Shown here: piece by piece, positions 43,688-53,104 of the stretch | How the letters are laid out: each line of letters starts with the position of its first letter | Numbering within the stretch: the stretch's first letter is position 1 | Assembly (NCBI GenBank): GCA_964546955.1 | Contig: CAZJLP010000016.1 | Location: forward strand, 1 to 64,000 | Direction: 5' to 3' | Length of the DNA: 64,000 bases | Source: CAZJLP01 sp964546955 | GTDB lineage: Bacteria; Verrucomicrobiota; Verrucomicrobiia; Opitutales; Opitutaceae | Translations under genes and position numbers: made by a program | Notes under the pieces: model-generated | Seen by the model: only the letters and a program-made list of their open reading frames with translations | Databases searched by the model: none | What the model was told of the DNA's origin: nothing

Positions 43688-44860
43688 TCAGTCCCGCACA
43701 GCGACGGTGCCGGGACGGGGGAGCAGATGAATATATTGGTTCGTGCGATTGTTCCGAACCGTCTTGAACCTCGCAGAGAGTGGGAAGTGCTCGGAGAATC
43801 CGCGGCCGATGCCGGTGAAGCTCCAGCGGTAGGGCTCGCCGATATCGGTCACGTTTAAGCCTTCGAACGCCCCCACGGCGAACGAATTGTCGACATACTG
43901 GATGCCGCAAAAATCGTACAAGCCGCGCGAGAGCATCATTTGCATAAAAGTCCCCCACGTGCCGCGAAACACTTCGCTGCCGCGCTGACTATGGGGAACT
44001 TCGTACCATAGGTTGTAGAGGTCGGCGGAGGAGCCGCGGAGAAGGATTTCCTCGTTTTGCACGCGTAGCACATCGTTCAATGCCGTCCGCCTCCAACCGA
44101 ATCGGACTTTCTGATCGTGGAAGCTGTTGAAGTCTCCGCCCAGGATGACATCGGCGTTGGGATTGGCCGAAAAAATATCGTCCAAACGCTGGCGCAGCGC
44201 TTTGGCCGCGTCCACCCGCAGCCGTTCGGCGCGTGGGTCGGTTGGGTCGCCCTTCCAGTGATTGTTAAAAAGGTACAGTGGGTATCCATCCACTTCTACT
44301 TGCACTTCGAGAATCGCGGGTGCGTTCGGAATGGGGTACGTGCGCACCGCTCCCACGGGAAAACGGGTGAAAACCACATTTATGTGTGTCACGTAGCGGC
44401 GGTCGTCCTGCCTTGGGGCATCGTCGGCCGCGACGGCCTGATACCCCTTCAATCCGCGATCCTCAAAGGCTTTCAAGAGCAACGCTTCGACGGGCAGCTT
44501 GGCGATATCGCGATTAAAATCGTCGCCTAACATGTCCTTTATGCGGGTCCCGGCAAAACTCTTCAGCATGCCTTCGTGATCGAAGAGGTACTGATCCGCT
44601 CCGAAATCGCGCTCCAATTCCTGGAAGAGAATGATGTCGGGCCCGCGCCCATATTCGAATTGGGCGGCGATCGACGCGATATTGTTGAGTTTGGTCAGGA
44701 GATGCGTTCGCGAATAGCGGGCCGGGCTGTAGTCGGACGAAGTCGTCTTGCCATCCGCCCCGGTGAGATTTTCCACGTTATAGACGAGCACCGTAAAATC
44801 CCGCGCCATTGCCGATGCGGCAAGGAGGGCGCAAGCGATAACGGCGAAAGGAAGGCGCAT
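43688..44860 (-). CDS. Secreted endonuclease/exonuclease/phosphatase-family protein
   Basis: 390 aa with a signal peptide (MRLPFAVIACALLAASAMA). EEP-fold blocks are seen in order: VLVYNVENL (metal-binding Asn), ILFQELER (Glu), FNNHWKGDPTD (His-Asp region), VILGGDFNSFHD (Asp-Phe-Asn) and the last SFTGIGRGFSEHFPLSARF (Ser-Glu-His-Phe). It should be a metal-dependent phosphodiesterase acting outside the cytoplasm, on nucleic acid, a phospholipid or a nucleotide. ATG at 44860; single gene. Confidence 0.88.
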   Translation of the reverse strand: MRLPFAVIACALLAASAMARDFTVLVYNVENLTGADGKTTSSDYSPARYSRTHLLTKLNNIASIAAQFEYGRGPDIILFQELERDFGADQYLFDHEGMLKSFAGTRIKDMLGDDFNRDIAKLPVEALLLKAFEDRGLKGYQAVAADDAPRQDDRRYVTHINVVFTRFPVGAVRTYPIPNAPAILEVQVEVDGYPLYLFNNHWKGDPTDPRAERLRVDAAKALRQRLDDIFSANPNADVILGGDFNSFHDQKVRFGWRRTALNDVLRVQNEEILLRGSSADLYNLWYEVPHSQRGSEVFRGTWGTFMQMMLSRGLYDFCGIQYVDNSFAVGAFEGLNVTDIGEPYRWSFTGIGRGFSEHFPLSARFKTVRNNRTNQYIHLLPRPGTVAVRD

Positions 44861-45045
44861 GGTGCGATACGAGGGAAGACGCAGCCGCGGCCCGGCGGTT
44901 TCGAGCCACGCCAGCGGACTACCCTCGTAGATTCGGCTGCACCCAGGCTTTCGCGAGGGAAGAGCCCCCCGCGGTGCGATTCTGACGAATATTTAACGCG
45001 CGGATTGCCGAAACCCGGCCCCGGGGGAAAACTGCGGCAAGAGGC

Positions 45046-45131
45046 GGAACCTGCGTCCAGGCAGGTTGGCTCGACTACCGCGTCCCTAGCGATTGACGCG
45101 CAGCAGCCCGCCGGGACAGCGGGCTCCACCT
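45046..45131. repeat. Palindromic repeat, family B copy 2
   Basis: GGAACCTGCGTCCAGGCAGGTT at 45046-45067 in two parts, and AGCCCGCCGGGACAGC with GGGCTCCACCT at 45105-45131. The right unit aligns inversely with the arms at 37659-37758 (shared GGTGGA, CCGTCCCGGC core). It lies between the M16 protease and EEP genes. Confidence 0.6.
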
Positions 45132-45147
45132 CGGATGGACCGCGGCC

Positions 45148-47955
45148 TTACTTCGCTGCTGGGTTCGGCACCGTGCCGGCGCGGATGAGCACCATCGATT
45201 CCGGTTTCAAATACTTCTTTACGGCGCCGTTGACCTGCTCGGGGGTCAGTGCCGCGACTTTCTGCGGATATTGGTCCATCCACGAAAGGTCGAAACCGCG
45301 CTGCACGGTCACGAGCAGCTGGTCCGCCAGCCCCCCGGTCGTGGCAAGGTTGACCTTAAACGAGCCGATCAGATTGCTCTTCCGCCGTTCGAGCTCCTCG
45401 GGCGTCACGCCTTGCTCGTACCACGATTGCAATTGGCGGTGGGTGGAAGCGAGGCCCTTGTCCAGAAGGGCCGGTGCAAAGGTGGCCGTAATGCGCCAAT
45501 CGCCATCGAAGTAGGTGTCATTCGCAAGCGACGATGAAATGCCGTAGGTGAGGCCTTCCTTGTCGCGCACATTCGCCATCAGCCGGCCGGTGAAGCCGCT
45601 GCCGAGAATCGCCGTCGCGACGCGCAGGGGCAGGTATTCCGGATCCGAATACTTAAGCTTAGTGGGTTGTCCCAGCACCACGCTCACGCTCGGTTTGTCC
45701 GGCATGAAGACCGTCTGTTCCTTGGGGGCGTCAACGCTCGTGACGCGGCTCGCGGCGGGCACTGGCTTCCCGCCGGTCCAGCCCGCAAAGCTCTTTCCGA
45801 CCTCGGCTTTGATTTGGGCGGGATCCAGGTCTCCCACCGTCACCAGCGTGAAATGCGCCGGTCCATAATGCGAGGCATGGAAAGCCTTGATTTGATCCAG
45901 GGTGGCGCTTTCCACCGCGGCGAGCATCGCGTCGCTTCCGGGCTGGTGATTCGGGTGTCCGACGGGATAAGCAACGCGCCCAAACGCCTCGCGCGCGCGG
46001 TAGTCGGGGCTTTCCAGGGCGCGTTTCAAGCTCCCCGCGATCTGCTTTTTGATTTTTTCGAATTCCTCCGCGCTGAACGCGGGGGTGCGGAGCTGCTCCG
46101 CCAGGAGGGAAATCACCAGCGGCACGTCTTTTCGGAGAGATTGGCCTGAAATATAGAGGACGTCGTTGCGAACGGAGAAGGTCAGGCTCGCTCCGACGCT
46201 TTCCAGCTTCTGCGAGATCGCGAATTTATCCTGGTTGACCGTTCCCTTGTCGAGCAATGCGCCGGTAAGCGTGGCGATGGCGATGTTTTCACGAGGGCTG
46301 GCGACGTCTCCGACGGGAATGGAACCCCGGAAGGTGACCACGTCCTTCACTCCGGTGCGATAGATCACGAGATCGATATCGTTGATTCGCGCGCGCTGAA
46401 CCTTGCTGGCGATGTCGGTGGTTCCGCCGCTTGGAGCCGCCGGGGGGGCTTTCAGGTCTGCGGACGGCGTCTGGAGGAGCGGTCCCGTCGCATCGAGGGC
46501 CGGAGCGCGGTAGTAATAAGGACCATCCGCCGGGCGCTCGTCCTCTCGGCCGGTTTTTCCCGCGCTCTTGGGCGGAGCCGCAGGGCCTCCCTCGGCCACG
46601 ATTGGCGTGAACCAACCCGTGGTGCTGTGATCTTCGATCAAATAGGTGCTGGTCACCCGCTTGATGTCCGCCGCGGTGACCTGTTTGATCTTGTCTTCGA
46701 GATTGTAGTAAAGGGTCCAATCCCCGGCGGCGATGCACTCGTTGAGATTGCCCGCGATGGCGAACGAGCCGTCTCGCTCGAAGGCGGCGTCGGCGAGAAG
46801 CTTGCTGATCGCCGTCGCGACTTCGACCTCGGTCACCCCGTCTTTTTTGATTCGGTCGATCTCGGCCAGCATGATCTTCTCGACTTCTTCATGCTTCGAC
46901 CCCGGGGTCATCAACGCAAACGTGATGTAGAGCGAGGGATCGCGATTGAAGCCGAGGAAAGGGGAGACGCTCGTCGTGAGGTTTTTGTCCGTGAGCGCGC
47001 GATACATGCGGCTGTTTTTACCGTCCGTCAGAATGTTGCTGAGCACGCTCAACGCCGGATAGTCGGCGTGGGTCGCCGCCGGCACCTTGTAGCCGATTCC
47101 GACCACGCCCAACTGGCCGGACCGTTTCACGCCCACGCGGCGCGGCGCCGTCTGATTGGGTTCCTCGGTGTAGACCTGAGGGATTTCTTTGGGAGCCCGC
47201 GGGATCACACCGTAAAACTTTTTGATCAGGCTCAAGGCCTCCTCGGTCTTGAAATCGCCGATCACGGACACGGTCGAATTGTCCGGCCAATAGAACGTGT
47301 CGTAGAATTCGCGAAGTTTCGCGATCGATACCTTCTCGATATCGCTGCGCCAGCCGATCGTGCTGTGGTGATAGGGATGCGCGACATAAGCGGCCTGGAA
47401 GATTTCCTTGATCAAGGATTGGATCGGACTGTTCTCGCCCCGCTCGAACTCGTTGCGCACGACGGTCATCTCGGGTTTGCGATCCTCTTCCTTCAACAGC
47501 AGATTCCGCATGCGATCCGCCTCGAGTTCGACCGCGAGGGCCAGATGGCTGCTGTCGATGTTCTCGTAGTAGTTCGTTCGGTCGAGCCAGGTGGTGGCAT
47601 TGTAGACCGCACCCGTTTTTTCCAGCAACTGGTCTACGCCGGTACCGTTCGCGCGGAGGAATTTTGGCGTTCCTTTGAACATCAAATGTTCGAGCAGGTG
47701 GGTGGCCCCGGTGGTGCCTGTGACTTCGTTCCGCGAGCCCACCCGGTAGGTGACCATAAACGTGAGCACGGGGGCGGAATGTTCCGGCATGAGCAGGATC
47801 TGCAGCCCGTTTGATTCAAGGGTGTACTCGGCGATGCCGCCGACGGATTTGACGTACTTCACCCCTTCGATGGTCGGGGGCGCGGAGAGGGCCTCTGCTC
47901 CGAAGGCAATGAGGGGAAGAAGAGCGAAACCGAGAAACAGGCGAGATACGTTCAT
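45148..47955 (-). CDS. M16-family zinc protease, two fused domains
   Basis: 935 aa with a signal peptide (LFLGFALLPLIAFGAEA). The inverted zinc motif HxxEH is His86-Leu-Leu-Glu89-His90 (TGATHLLEHLMFKGT), with the downstream glutamate region ALAVELEADRMRNLLL. A second, inactive-type M16 domain starts near residue 500 (INDIDLVIYRTGVKDVVTFRGSIPVGD, and later LGSGFTGRLMANVRDKEGLTYGISSSL). It corresponds to the long, fused periplasmic zinc peptidase type that would otherwise be encoded as two genes. Likely role: degradation of peptides outside the inner membrane. Single gene, followed by a repeat. Confidence 0.93.
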   Translation of the reverse strand: MNVSRLFLGFALLPLIAFGAEALSAPPTIEGVKYVKSVGGIAEYTLESNGLQILLMPEHSAPVLTFMVTYRVGSRNEVTGTTGATHLLEHLMFKGTPKFLRANGTGVDQLLEKTGAVYNATTWLDRTNYYENIDSSHLALAVELEADRMRNLLLKEEDRKPEMTVVRNEFERGENSPIQSLIKEIFQAAYVAHPYHHSTIGWRSDIEKVSIAKLREFYDTFYWPDNSTVSVIGDFKTEEALSLIKKFYGVIPRAPKEIPQVYTEEPNQTAPRRVGVKRSGQLGVVGIGYKVPAATHADYPALSVLSNILTDGKNSRMYRALTDKNLTTSVSPFLGFNRDPSLYITFALMTPGSKHEEVEKIMLAEIDRIKKDGVTEVEVATAISKLLADAAFERDGSFAIAGNLNECIAAGDWTLYYNLEDKIKQVTAADIKRVTSTYLIEDHSTTGWFTPIVAEGGPAAPPKSAGKTGREDERPADGPYYYRAPALDATGPLLQTPSADLKAPPAAPSGGTTDIASKVQRARINDIDLVIYRTGVKDVVTFRGSIPVGDVASPRENIAIATLTGALLDKGTVNQDKFAISQKLESVGASLTFSVRNDVLYISGQSLRKDVPLVISLLAEQLRTPAFSAEEFEKIKKQIAGSLKRALESPDYRAREAFGRVAYPVGHPNHQPGSDAMLAAVESATLDQIKAFHASHYGPAHFTLVTVGDLDPAQIKAEVGKSFAGWTGGKPVPAASRVTSVDAPKEQTVFMPDKPSVSVVLGQPTKLKYSDPEYLPLRVATAILGSGFTGRLMANVRDKEGLTYGISSSLANDTYFDGDWRITATFAPALLDKGLASTHRQLQSWYEQGVTPEELERRKSNLIGSFKVNLATTGGLADQLLVTVQRGFDLSWMDQYPQKVAALTPEQVNGAVKKYLKPESMVLIRAGTVPNPAAK

Positions 47956-48341
47956 AAGGATGTTACACCGATTTGCAGAAAACGTTGCGGCGACTGGCTA
48001 AGAAGATGCGGCCGGTCTAAAAACAGCCAAAACGGGACGCGGTTTCCCGACAAAGGTCAATTCTGACCCGCGTGGACCGTCTGGCGGCCAGGCAGGATAG
48101 TGAACCACTCATTAGATTTCACCAATGGGCGAAATCTTTGAAGCGCAGCTGGGGCTCATCGCCTTCGCTTATATTCTTGAGGGTCTGTTTATCGCAGACA
48201 TCGACCCGCGATTAGCCGAAGCTTCAGATTGAAGATTTGCCCATTGGTGAAATCCCATCAGTGGTCTCCTCGCGGAATCTGAATGGGCTGGGGCGCGATC
48301 GCCGACGACTTTATCGATCCCGCTCAAGCCCTCCCGCTGGC
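47956..48341. other. Gene-free stretch with inverted repeat
   Basis: GATTTCACCAATGGGC (48115-48130) and its exact complement GCCCATTGGTGAAATC (48239-48254) lie 108 bp apart; GAAATCTTTGAAGC and GCTTC...GAAGATTT next to them extend the symmetry imperfectly. No coding frame is convincing. Confidence 0.6.
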
Positions 48342-49337
48342 TTATCGTTCTGCGGAAAAGGGGCGATTTGGGATTTCCGAAGCCAGCTTGATCCGTTCGG
48401 TTTCGATTTGACGGCGCTCGATGTCGGCCAGGGTGGGTTCGAGCTCGGAATCGGTGACGAAATGCGATTCCGCGTACTTGAGCAGGGCGCCCCATTGCTC
48501 GCGCAATCGTTTCTCCGCGATTTGGGCCTGTTCCTCCCCGGCTACGCGCGCCATCGCGCTCAAGGTTTCCAGACTGGGCTGCCGATATTCCAGGTACTCG
48601 GCCAGGACTTCATCGGCCTGCTTGTCCGCGTCCAGGGGCGTTTGGTTGTAGAAGGTATCGACGCGCTGAATACTGTCCCAGGCCTCGAGGACAGGCAGGC
48701 GGATTTCGGCGTAAGCGCCTTCGGCGACGAAGGCGGCGTGCTCGGCGGCGATCTGGTTTACCTGAGCGATGGCTTGCTCGAGCTCGCCGGCGGCCTTGCG
48801 CGTTTCGGTCAGGCGCCAGGTCGAGTCTCCCGAATGGCGGGAGCGGCCCTGCGCGGCGTCGGAAGCGAAGGCATTCTTGACGTTTTTCACATCGCGGACG
48901 AACGCGCGCAAACGGTCCGTGATGACGCCATGGCCGGCCAGCCAGTGGCCGTGGAGTCGCATGGCTTGCAGTCCTTGCTTGTAGACCGGATCGACGCGGC
49001 CGAGATGGTCGATCAAAGCGGCGCGAAGATAGGGATGGAGTCGTTCGCGAGCGGAGGCCACGCGGGTGAGCATTCCGTCGATCGTCTGGATTTGGGTGTC
49101 GATGGACAGAAGGGACGCCGTGTATTCGTCGCGGTGCTTCTTTGTACCCAAGAATCCAAGGGGAGGGCGCTGCGCACGGATCGTATCCTGCCGTGTGAGG
49201 CAGTCGTTGCGGGCATCTTCCAGCACCTGTTTGGCCATTGAAAGATTCGCTTCGTCGCGGAGCAACGCGGTGGTGGCGGCCGGGATGTCGGCCAACAATG
49301 TCCCATCGGGGATGCAGGCAGCAAGGTCCAGGGTCAT
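48342..49337 (-). CDS. Alpha-helical protein of unknown function
   Basis: 331 aa from ATG 49337 (frame open to 49370). Predicted almost wholly helical and soluble, without signal peptide or TM helix: MAKQVLEDARNDCLTRQDTIRAQ, SIDTQIQTIDGMLTRVASARERLHPYLRAALIDHL, TRKAAGELEQAIAQVNQIAAEHAAFV, LADIERRQIETERIKLASEI. The segment PPLGFLGTKKHRDEY stands out as a conserved-looking loop. I recognise no family. Third positions are GC-rich, supporting real coding. Confidence 0.65.
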   Translation of the reverse strand: MTLDLAACIPDGTLLADIPAATTALLRDEANLSMAKQVLEDARNDCLTRQDTIRAQRPPLGFLGTKKHRDEYTASLLSIDTQIQTIDGMLTRVASARERLHPYLRAALIDHLGRVDPVYKQGLQAMRLHGHWLAGHGVITDRLRAFVRDVKNVKNAFASDAAQGRSRHSGDSTWRLTETRKAAGELEQAIAQVNQIAAEHAAFVAEGAYAEIRLPVLEAWDSIQRVDTFYNQTPLDADKQADEVLAEYLEYRQPSLETLSAMARVAGEEQAQIAEKRLREQWGALLKYAESHFVTDSELEPTLADIERRQIETERIKLASEIPNRPFSAER

Positions 49338-49579
49338 GGAATTGAGTGCCAAGAAATTGGGAATAAGCAAATTAGGCTATTCCCTGACGGTTGGCAGGCG
49401 AGACGTAGATTCCAGCTCGATGAAAGCACTGACTTCACAACCCTTTATCGGCTCGAAAGCGCCGCAGGTTAAGGGCGCGCCACGGGGCTGCTCGGAACGG
49501 GAGAATTCGAGAAAGCCGCGCGCATTAGCCGTTAGCAGCTAGACACATAGGCACCGCCCAGCCGGAGCGAGCCTGCCTT

Positions 49580-50827
49580 TTATCCGCGTCGAATTTCGGA
49601 GCCCTGGAATCGAATCTGGATTCGGTAGACCTTCTTGATCCGGCACTTAATAGCCCCGGTTGTCAGGTCCACCCGTTCGGGCACCTCGATGCGGTGCAGA
49701 TCGACGACGGCGTGATAGCCGCGTTCCGAAAAAATATCGATCAGCATCGCGAGGGCGAGCGGCTGATCCAGGACCGGCTCCTCGGTATTCACCAGGGCGA
49801 CCCCGGAAATGGCGTGGCGGAGGACGATGGGAATGACCTTCTTCTCGACGAACGTGACGACGCGGGCGAAGAGGTCGCCGTGCTCGAGCTCATAACTGTC
49901 GAGCCGTTTGACCAAATCCTGCCGGGCATGAATGATGATTTCGCTCGCAACCGGCAAGCTGCGCAGCCGGTCGTGGGTGCGCGGGTCGAGTTCGAGCGAA
50001 CTCTGGTATTGGAGCTCCTTGAGGATGTTTTGCTCAACCTCCTCGATCGTGCCCTGCGCGTTGATGAAGTGATAATAAAATATTTCCTTCAGCGACTGAA
50101 GCGCTGCCCACGTCTGCTCCTTGAACACCCGGTAGCGGCGTTGCGCCAACGCTTCGTCATAGTCCGTGGGGCGTTCTTCCAGCAGTTCGCCTATGCCGGT
50201 GCGCCGGACTTCTTCGTTATGTTCTCGGACTTGGCGTCCGCGTTTCAGCTGGCGCGCCACGCTTTCCCTTTCGTCCACGAAGAGCACCATGGCGTGGATC
50301 GTCGGCTGGCGGAAATGAATCCCCAATGGCGTTTGGTAAAACTCCCGTCGCAACTGGAGAATGCGATCGACGAGGAGCTTCAGACACTCGACCTGGACCT
50401 TCGTGCGCGGGAATCCGTCGAGAATGACACCATCGCGAAAATCTTCGCCGAGCAGCTGCCGGAACAGGAGATTGATGACCTCGCGGTCTCCCACCATCCC
50501 GCCGGCGTTCTTGATCCGCTGTGCCTCGGGGGAATCGAGGAGTGCGCTGATGACGATGGGGGGGCAGGTCAGACCTCGCGCCTTGCCGATGAACGAGGTG
50601 TTGGTGCCTTTGCCCGCGCCCGGTGCGCCGCCCAACAGGATCAACTCTTTGGGGAACCGGAGGTTCTCCCGGCCAAAGTCGGTTTCCAGATCCTGCCAGA
50701 CCGATTCGAAAATGATCTGGGCGTCTTTGATCTCGAGGTCCGTCAACTTCGCGGCGGAATTGGTCGATGTGGGAATCGAGGGCGTCGTGAGCGAAGTCGG
50801 GATTTTGGTGGCGAGCGGACCGTTCAT
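49580..50827 (-). CDS. Adenylate-kinase-like nucleoside monophosphate kinase, extended
   Basis: 415 aa from ATG 50827; a GTG at 50875 is possible. A leading 55-residue tail is followed by a P-loop GAPGAGKGTN (about 67-76), the NMP-binding part (ISALLDSPEAQRIKNAGGMVGDREVINLLF), DGFPRTKVQVECLK, and FVDERESVARQLKRGRQ. The last 140 residues form an extra domain (LDPRTHDRLRSLPVASEIIIHARQDLVKRLDSYELEHGD..., RIKKVYRIQIRFQGSEI). Ordinary adenylate kinases are about 190-220 aa, so this is a long fused form. Substrate unknown. Confidence 0.75.
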   Translation of the reverse strand: MNGPLATKIPTSLTTPSIPTSTNSAAKLTDLEIKDAQIIFESVWQDLETDFGRENLRFPKELILLGGAPGAGKGTNTSFIGKARGLTCPPIVISALLDSPEAQRIKNAGGMVGDREVINLLFRQLLGEDFRDGVILDGFPRTKVQVECLKLLVDRILQLRREFYQTPLGIHFRQPTIHAMVLFVDERESVARQLKRGRQVREHNEEVRRTGIGELLEERPTDYDEALAQRRYRVFKEQTWAALQSLKEIFYYHFINAQGTIEEVEQNILKELQYQSSLELDPRTHDRLRSLPVASEIIIHARQDLVKRLDSYELEHGDLFARVVTFVEKKVIPIVLRHAISGVALVNTEEPVLDQPLALAMLIDIFSERGYHAVVDLHRIEVPERVDLTTGAIKCRIKKVYRIQIRFQGSEIRRG

Positions 50828-51027
50828 GGTTGGGTGCGGAACACGATAGAACGTTTCCGTCGAACTATTCGACACCAGAAATTGCCTTCGGTTGGTCCGC
50901 GATTGCCGACGGGAATACCAAAGAGCTTCGAACGTCGTATCTTACGCTCTGCCCGGCGGTGAGATACGGGAGAGACTACCGCGTCCTATCCGCTAATAAA
51001 TGGACTGCCCCCGCGGACCACGAACCC

Positions 51028-51645
51028 TTACTTCGAATCCGGCTTCGCAATTTGCGGCATCAGCTGTTCCAGCTTGAGGCTGGGAGGAGGCGGACTTGCA
51101 TCCACCAATTCCAGCAGCTTTGAACGACGCGCGACGAGCAGTGAATGGACGGCGGCCCGTTGTTCGGAATTGAGATTCAACTCAAAGCTCAATTTCTCCA
51201 GGGTGCTCGGGATCAGAACGATCGGCACGAGGGAATCGATGCCGTCGTGCCGCGATTTACGGCGCTTGTCCCCAGAAGAAGCTTCATTCGCGGCAGGGCG
51301 TTCGGTCATGCACTTCAATTTTTCCTTTTGCGCGGCCGACAGCAGCGCCTCCAAGCTCGAACGAAACTCGATTTTGATCGGTTCGACCTTCTTGCGAAAG
51401 GCTTCGACCTCCGGCTTCAACGAATCGATCTGGCGTTTGAGCGCATCAGCGGAGTTCGCGGTAGACCGGGCCTGAACGCTCGCGGCGGCCGTCGCTTGAA
51501 TCGGCATGTCGCGAAACTCGCTCAGAACCTCTGTCGGCGGCGCCGGCGGCAAATCGGTCCGCGTCCGTTGTATCCACATCCCTGCCGTGAGCCCGGCAGT
51601 AAAAACGAGGATTGTGCCCAAGGCGGATAGAAGAAGCTTTTTCAT
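51028..51645 (-). CDS. Membrane-anchored helical protein of the third ECF module
   Basis: 205 aa. N-terminal anchor LLLSALGTILVFTAGLTAGMW, then a periplasmic helical part: a coiled coil (ADALKRQIDSLKPEVEAFRKKVEPIKIEFRSSLEALLSAAQKEKL) and LEKLSFELNLNSEQRAAVHSLLVARRSKLLEL, which resembles the heavy-metal-sensor/CpxP-type 'LTxxQ' helical proteins. Its start codon overlaps the previous stop (TAATG). As last gene of the operon with an ECF sigma factor, it may be an extracytoplasmic sensor. Confidence 0.7.
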   Translation of the reverse strand: MKKLLLSALGTILVFTAGLTAGMWIQRTRTDLPPAPPTEVLSEFRDMPIQATAAASVQARSTANSADALKRQIDSLKPEVEAFRKKVEPIKIEFRSSLEALLSAAQKEKLKCMTERPAANEASSGDKRRKSRHDGIDSLVPIVLIPSTLEKLSFELNLNSEQRAAVHSLLVARRSKLLELVDASPPPPSLKLEQLMPQIAKPDSK

Positions 51646-51929
51646 TAGAGCGGATCAAGACTAGCGACCTGCATGGAAATCTCCTGCCACTCCGCGAGAC
51701 GCTGCTCGGCGATCGCTTGATTGTTTTGCAGATGGAAGACGACCACCGCCAGGAGACAGCAAGCGGCCGTCAGGGTCGATATGCCGGCCGGCGAGAGGAG
51801 AAGGGACGCGAATCGGCCACGCGGGGGCGTTTGTCGCGCGGCGCGGAGGACATCATCGGCAAAGCTGCCAGGCAGCTGGCTGGCTGCATGACTGCGGAGT
51901 TGCTCCCAGGCGTTGGAACTAAATTGCAT
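51645..51929 (-). CDS. Small membrane protein, possible anti-sigma factor
   Basis: 94 aa from ATG 51929, 11 bp inside the sigma gene's end. A short cytosolic N-terminus (NAWEQLRSHAASQLPGSFADDVLRAARQ), one TM helix (ISTLTAACCLLAVVVFHLQ) and a short periplasmic tail. Size, topology and overlapping position are those expected of an anti-sigma factor; no zinc motif is present. Confidence 0.65.
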   Translation of the reverse strand: MQFSSNAWEQLRSHAASQLPGSFADDVLRAARQTPPRGRFASLLLSPAGISTLTAACCLLAVVVFHLQNNQAIAEQRLAEWQEISMQVASLDPL

Positions 51930-52464
51930 GTTCGTAGTGGTACCTGAGTTGTTCGCGGGCGCGGTGAAGGCGGGCTTTGAGCGCGACCACGCTGATGCCG
52001 ACACTTTCGGCCATCTCGTTCTGGCTGTATCCCTCCTGCGCGAGCGCCAGCAACGCGCGATCCTTAGGCTTCAGCTGGTCCAACGCGTGTCGCAGGGCGT
52101 CGAGCTCCTCCGAGTCGACAGAGGTCGGAACTTCCGCAATTTCGGCGTGTTCGTCGGTCTCGAGTGGGGAAAAGAATTTTTGCCACCGCTGCCGACGGAT
52201 GTGGTCGATGCACGCATTCCGCGCCAGACGGAAAAGCCAGGCTTCGAATTGGGCCGGCTGATCGAGACGTGGAAGTGCGCGAATCATTTTAATGAATACG
52301 GTTTGGGCGAGATCTTCGACGGAGTCACTGCGGCCCGTGATGGTGTAGATAAATCCGGCAACTCGGTGTTGATAGCTGAGGATGAGCGATCGCTGGGCGT
52401 CCTCGCGTCCTTGTTGAGCCTGACGAACCAGCTCCGTCAACGGCGGGGTCTCGGTAATTTCCAT
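51919..52464 (-). CDS. ECF-type RNA polymerase sigma factor
   Basis: 181 aa from ATG 52464; the frame extends to 52659 through Ser/Pro-rich sequence that is not sigma-like. Sigma2 (LSYQHRVAGFIYTITGRSDSVEDLAQTVFIKMIRAL, WLFRLARNACIDHIRRQRWQ) and sigma4 (LDQLKPKDRALLALAQEGYSQNEMAESVGISVVALKARLHRAREQLRYHYEHA). It overlaps the next gene by 11 bp, so sigma and presumed anti-sigma are translated together. Confidence 0.9.
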   Translation of the reverse strand: MEITETPPLTELVRQAQQGREDAQRSLILSYQHRVAGFIYTITGRSDSVEDLAQTVFIKMIRALPRLDQPAQFEAWLFRLARNACIDHIRRQRWQKFFSPLETDEHAEIAEVPTSVDSEELDALRHALDQLKPKDRALLALAQEGYSQNEMAESVGISVVALKARLHRAREQLRYHYEHAI

Positions 52465-52871
52465 GCGCGTGCATTGCTGTGACGGGCCTGACGCAGGCGG
52501 CGCAGTAAAGTTGCGCGAGTGGGGTTTCGAATCTCTTGCAATCTGCGGGGAATCGGTGGAGTCGCAGCCTGCAACTTGCACGTTCTTCCTCGCTGTCCCG
52601 GGGGAGGAAGCATCGGGTTTTCCATCTAAGCCGTTTTGATCTAGTCGGTTAGGCGTCATTCTGCAGGAATTGGCACGGCGGACGCAAAGGAAGGAAGCAC
52701 TACTAAGAGAATAAACCCGCCGACTTCAACGCTGTCTCCCATGAACCCTACCGCATTCCGTCGCCGTATGCAACTTCCGCAAATCGGGCGGAAGTGCGAG
52801 CGATGTTTCGGCAGCTCGCCTCCTTCCGGAGCGGGCTCGGCGGCGCCTCAAACCCTCCAACGCGCACGGCC
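52465..52871. other. Divergent control region of ECF module and DUF1328 gene
   Basis: A plus-strand candidate sigma-54 promoter lies at 52670-52686 (separate entry). No gene is seen; the part nearest 52464 is the open but implausible N-terminal extension of the sigma frame. Confidence 0.5.
52670..52686 (+). promoter_or_regulatory. Candidate sigma-54 promoter
   Basis: TTGGCACG-GCGG-ACGCA: GG and GC dinucleotides are at the standard -24/-12 spacing and the TGGCACG block is complete; the -12 half departs from TTGC at two positions. It faces the DUF1328 gene, about 185 bp away, next to a sigma-54 activator gene. Confidence 0.35.
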
Positions 52872-53057
52872 ATGATCAATTGGACTATCTCGTTTTTCCT
52901 TCTGGCGTTCGTGTCGTTATTTTTTTCCACGCTCGGAACCGACGCACCGTTCGCGAGTCTTGTGGGACGTATTCTCGCGGCTAGTTTCCTGATATTGGCG
53001 GTTGCAATGTTCGGGATGTATCTTAAACATCGTCATCGCCATCCCGGTTCGAATTAG
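52872..53057 (+). CDS. DUF1328 (YtjA-like) small membrane protein
   Basis: 61 aa from ATG 52872 (frame open to 52794). Two TM helices (INWTISFFLLAFVSLFFSTLG and LVGRILAASFLILAVAMFGMYL) with a His/Arg-rich tail, the form of YtjA/DUF1328 proteins, small stress-induced membrane proteins of unknown biochemical role. It precedes the AlgB-type activator gene. Confidence 0.75.
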   Translation: MINWTISFFLLAFVSLFFSTLGTDAPFASLVGRILAASFLILAVAMFGMYLKHRHRHPGSN

Positions 53058-53104
53058 CGGGCGAGACCGGTTCTTTGGGACTCCTTTTCTGTGATTTTTT
53101 CAAT

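Noticed and set aside
46627..47814. 395-codon plus-strand frame opposite the M16 protease
   Set aside because: Shadow of a protease with intact HxxEH motif.
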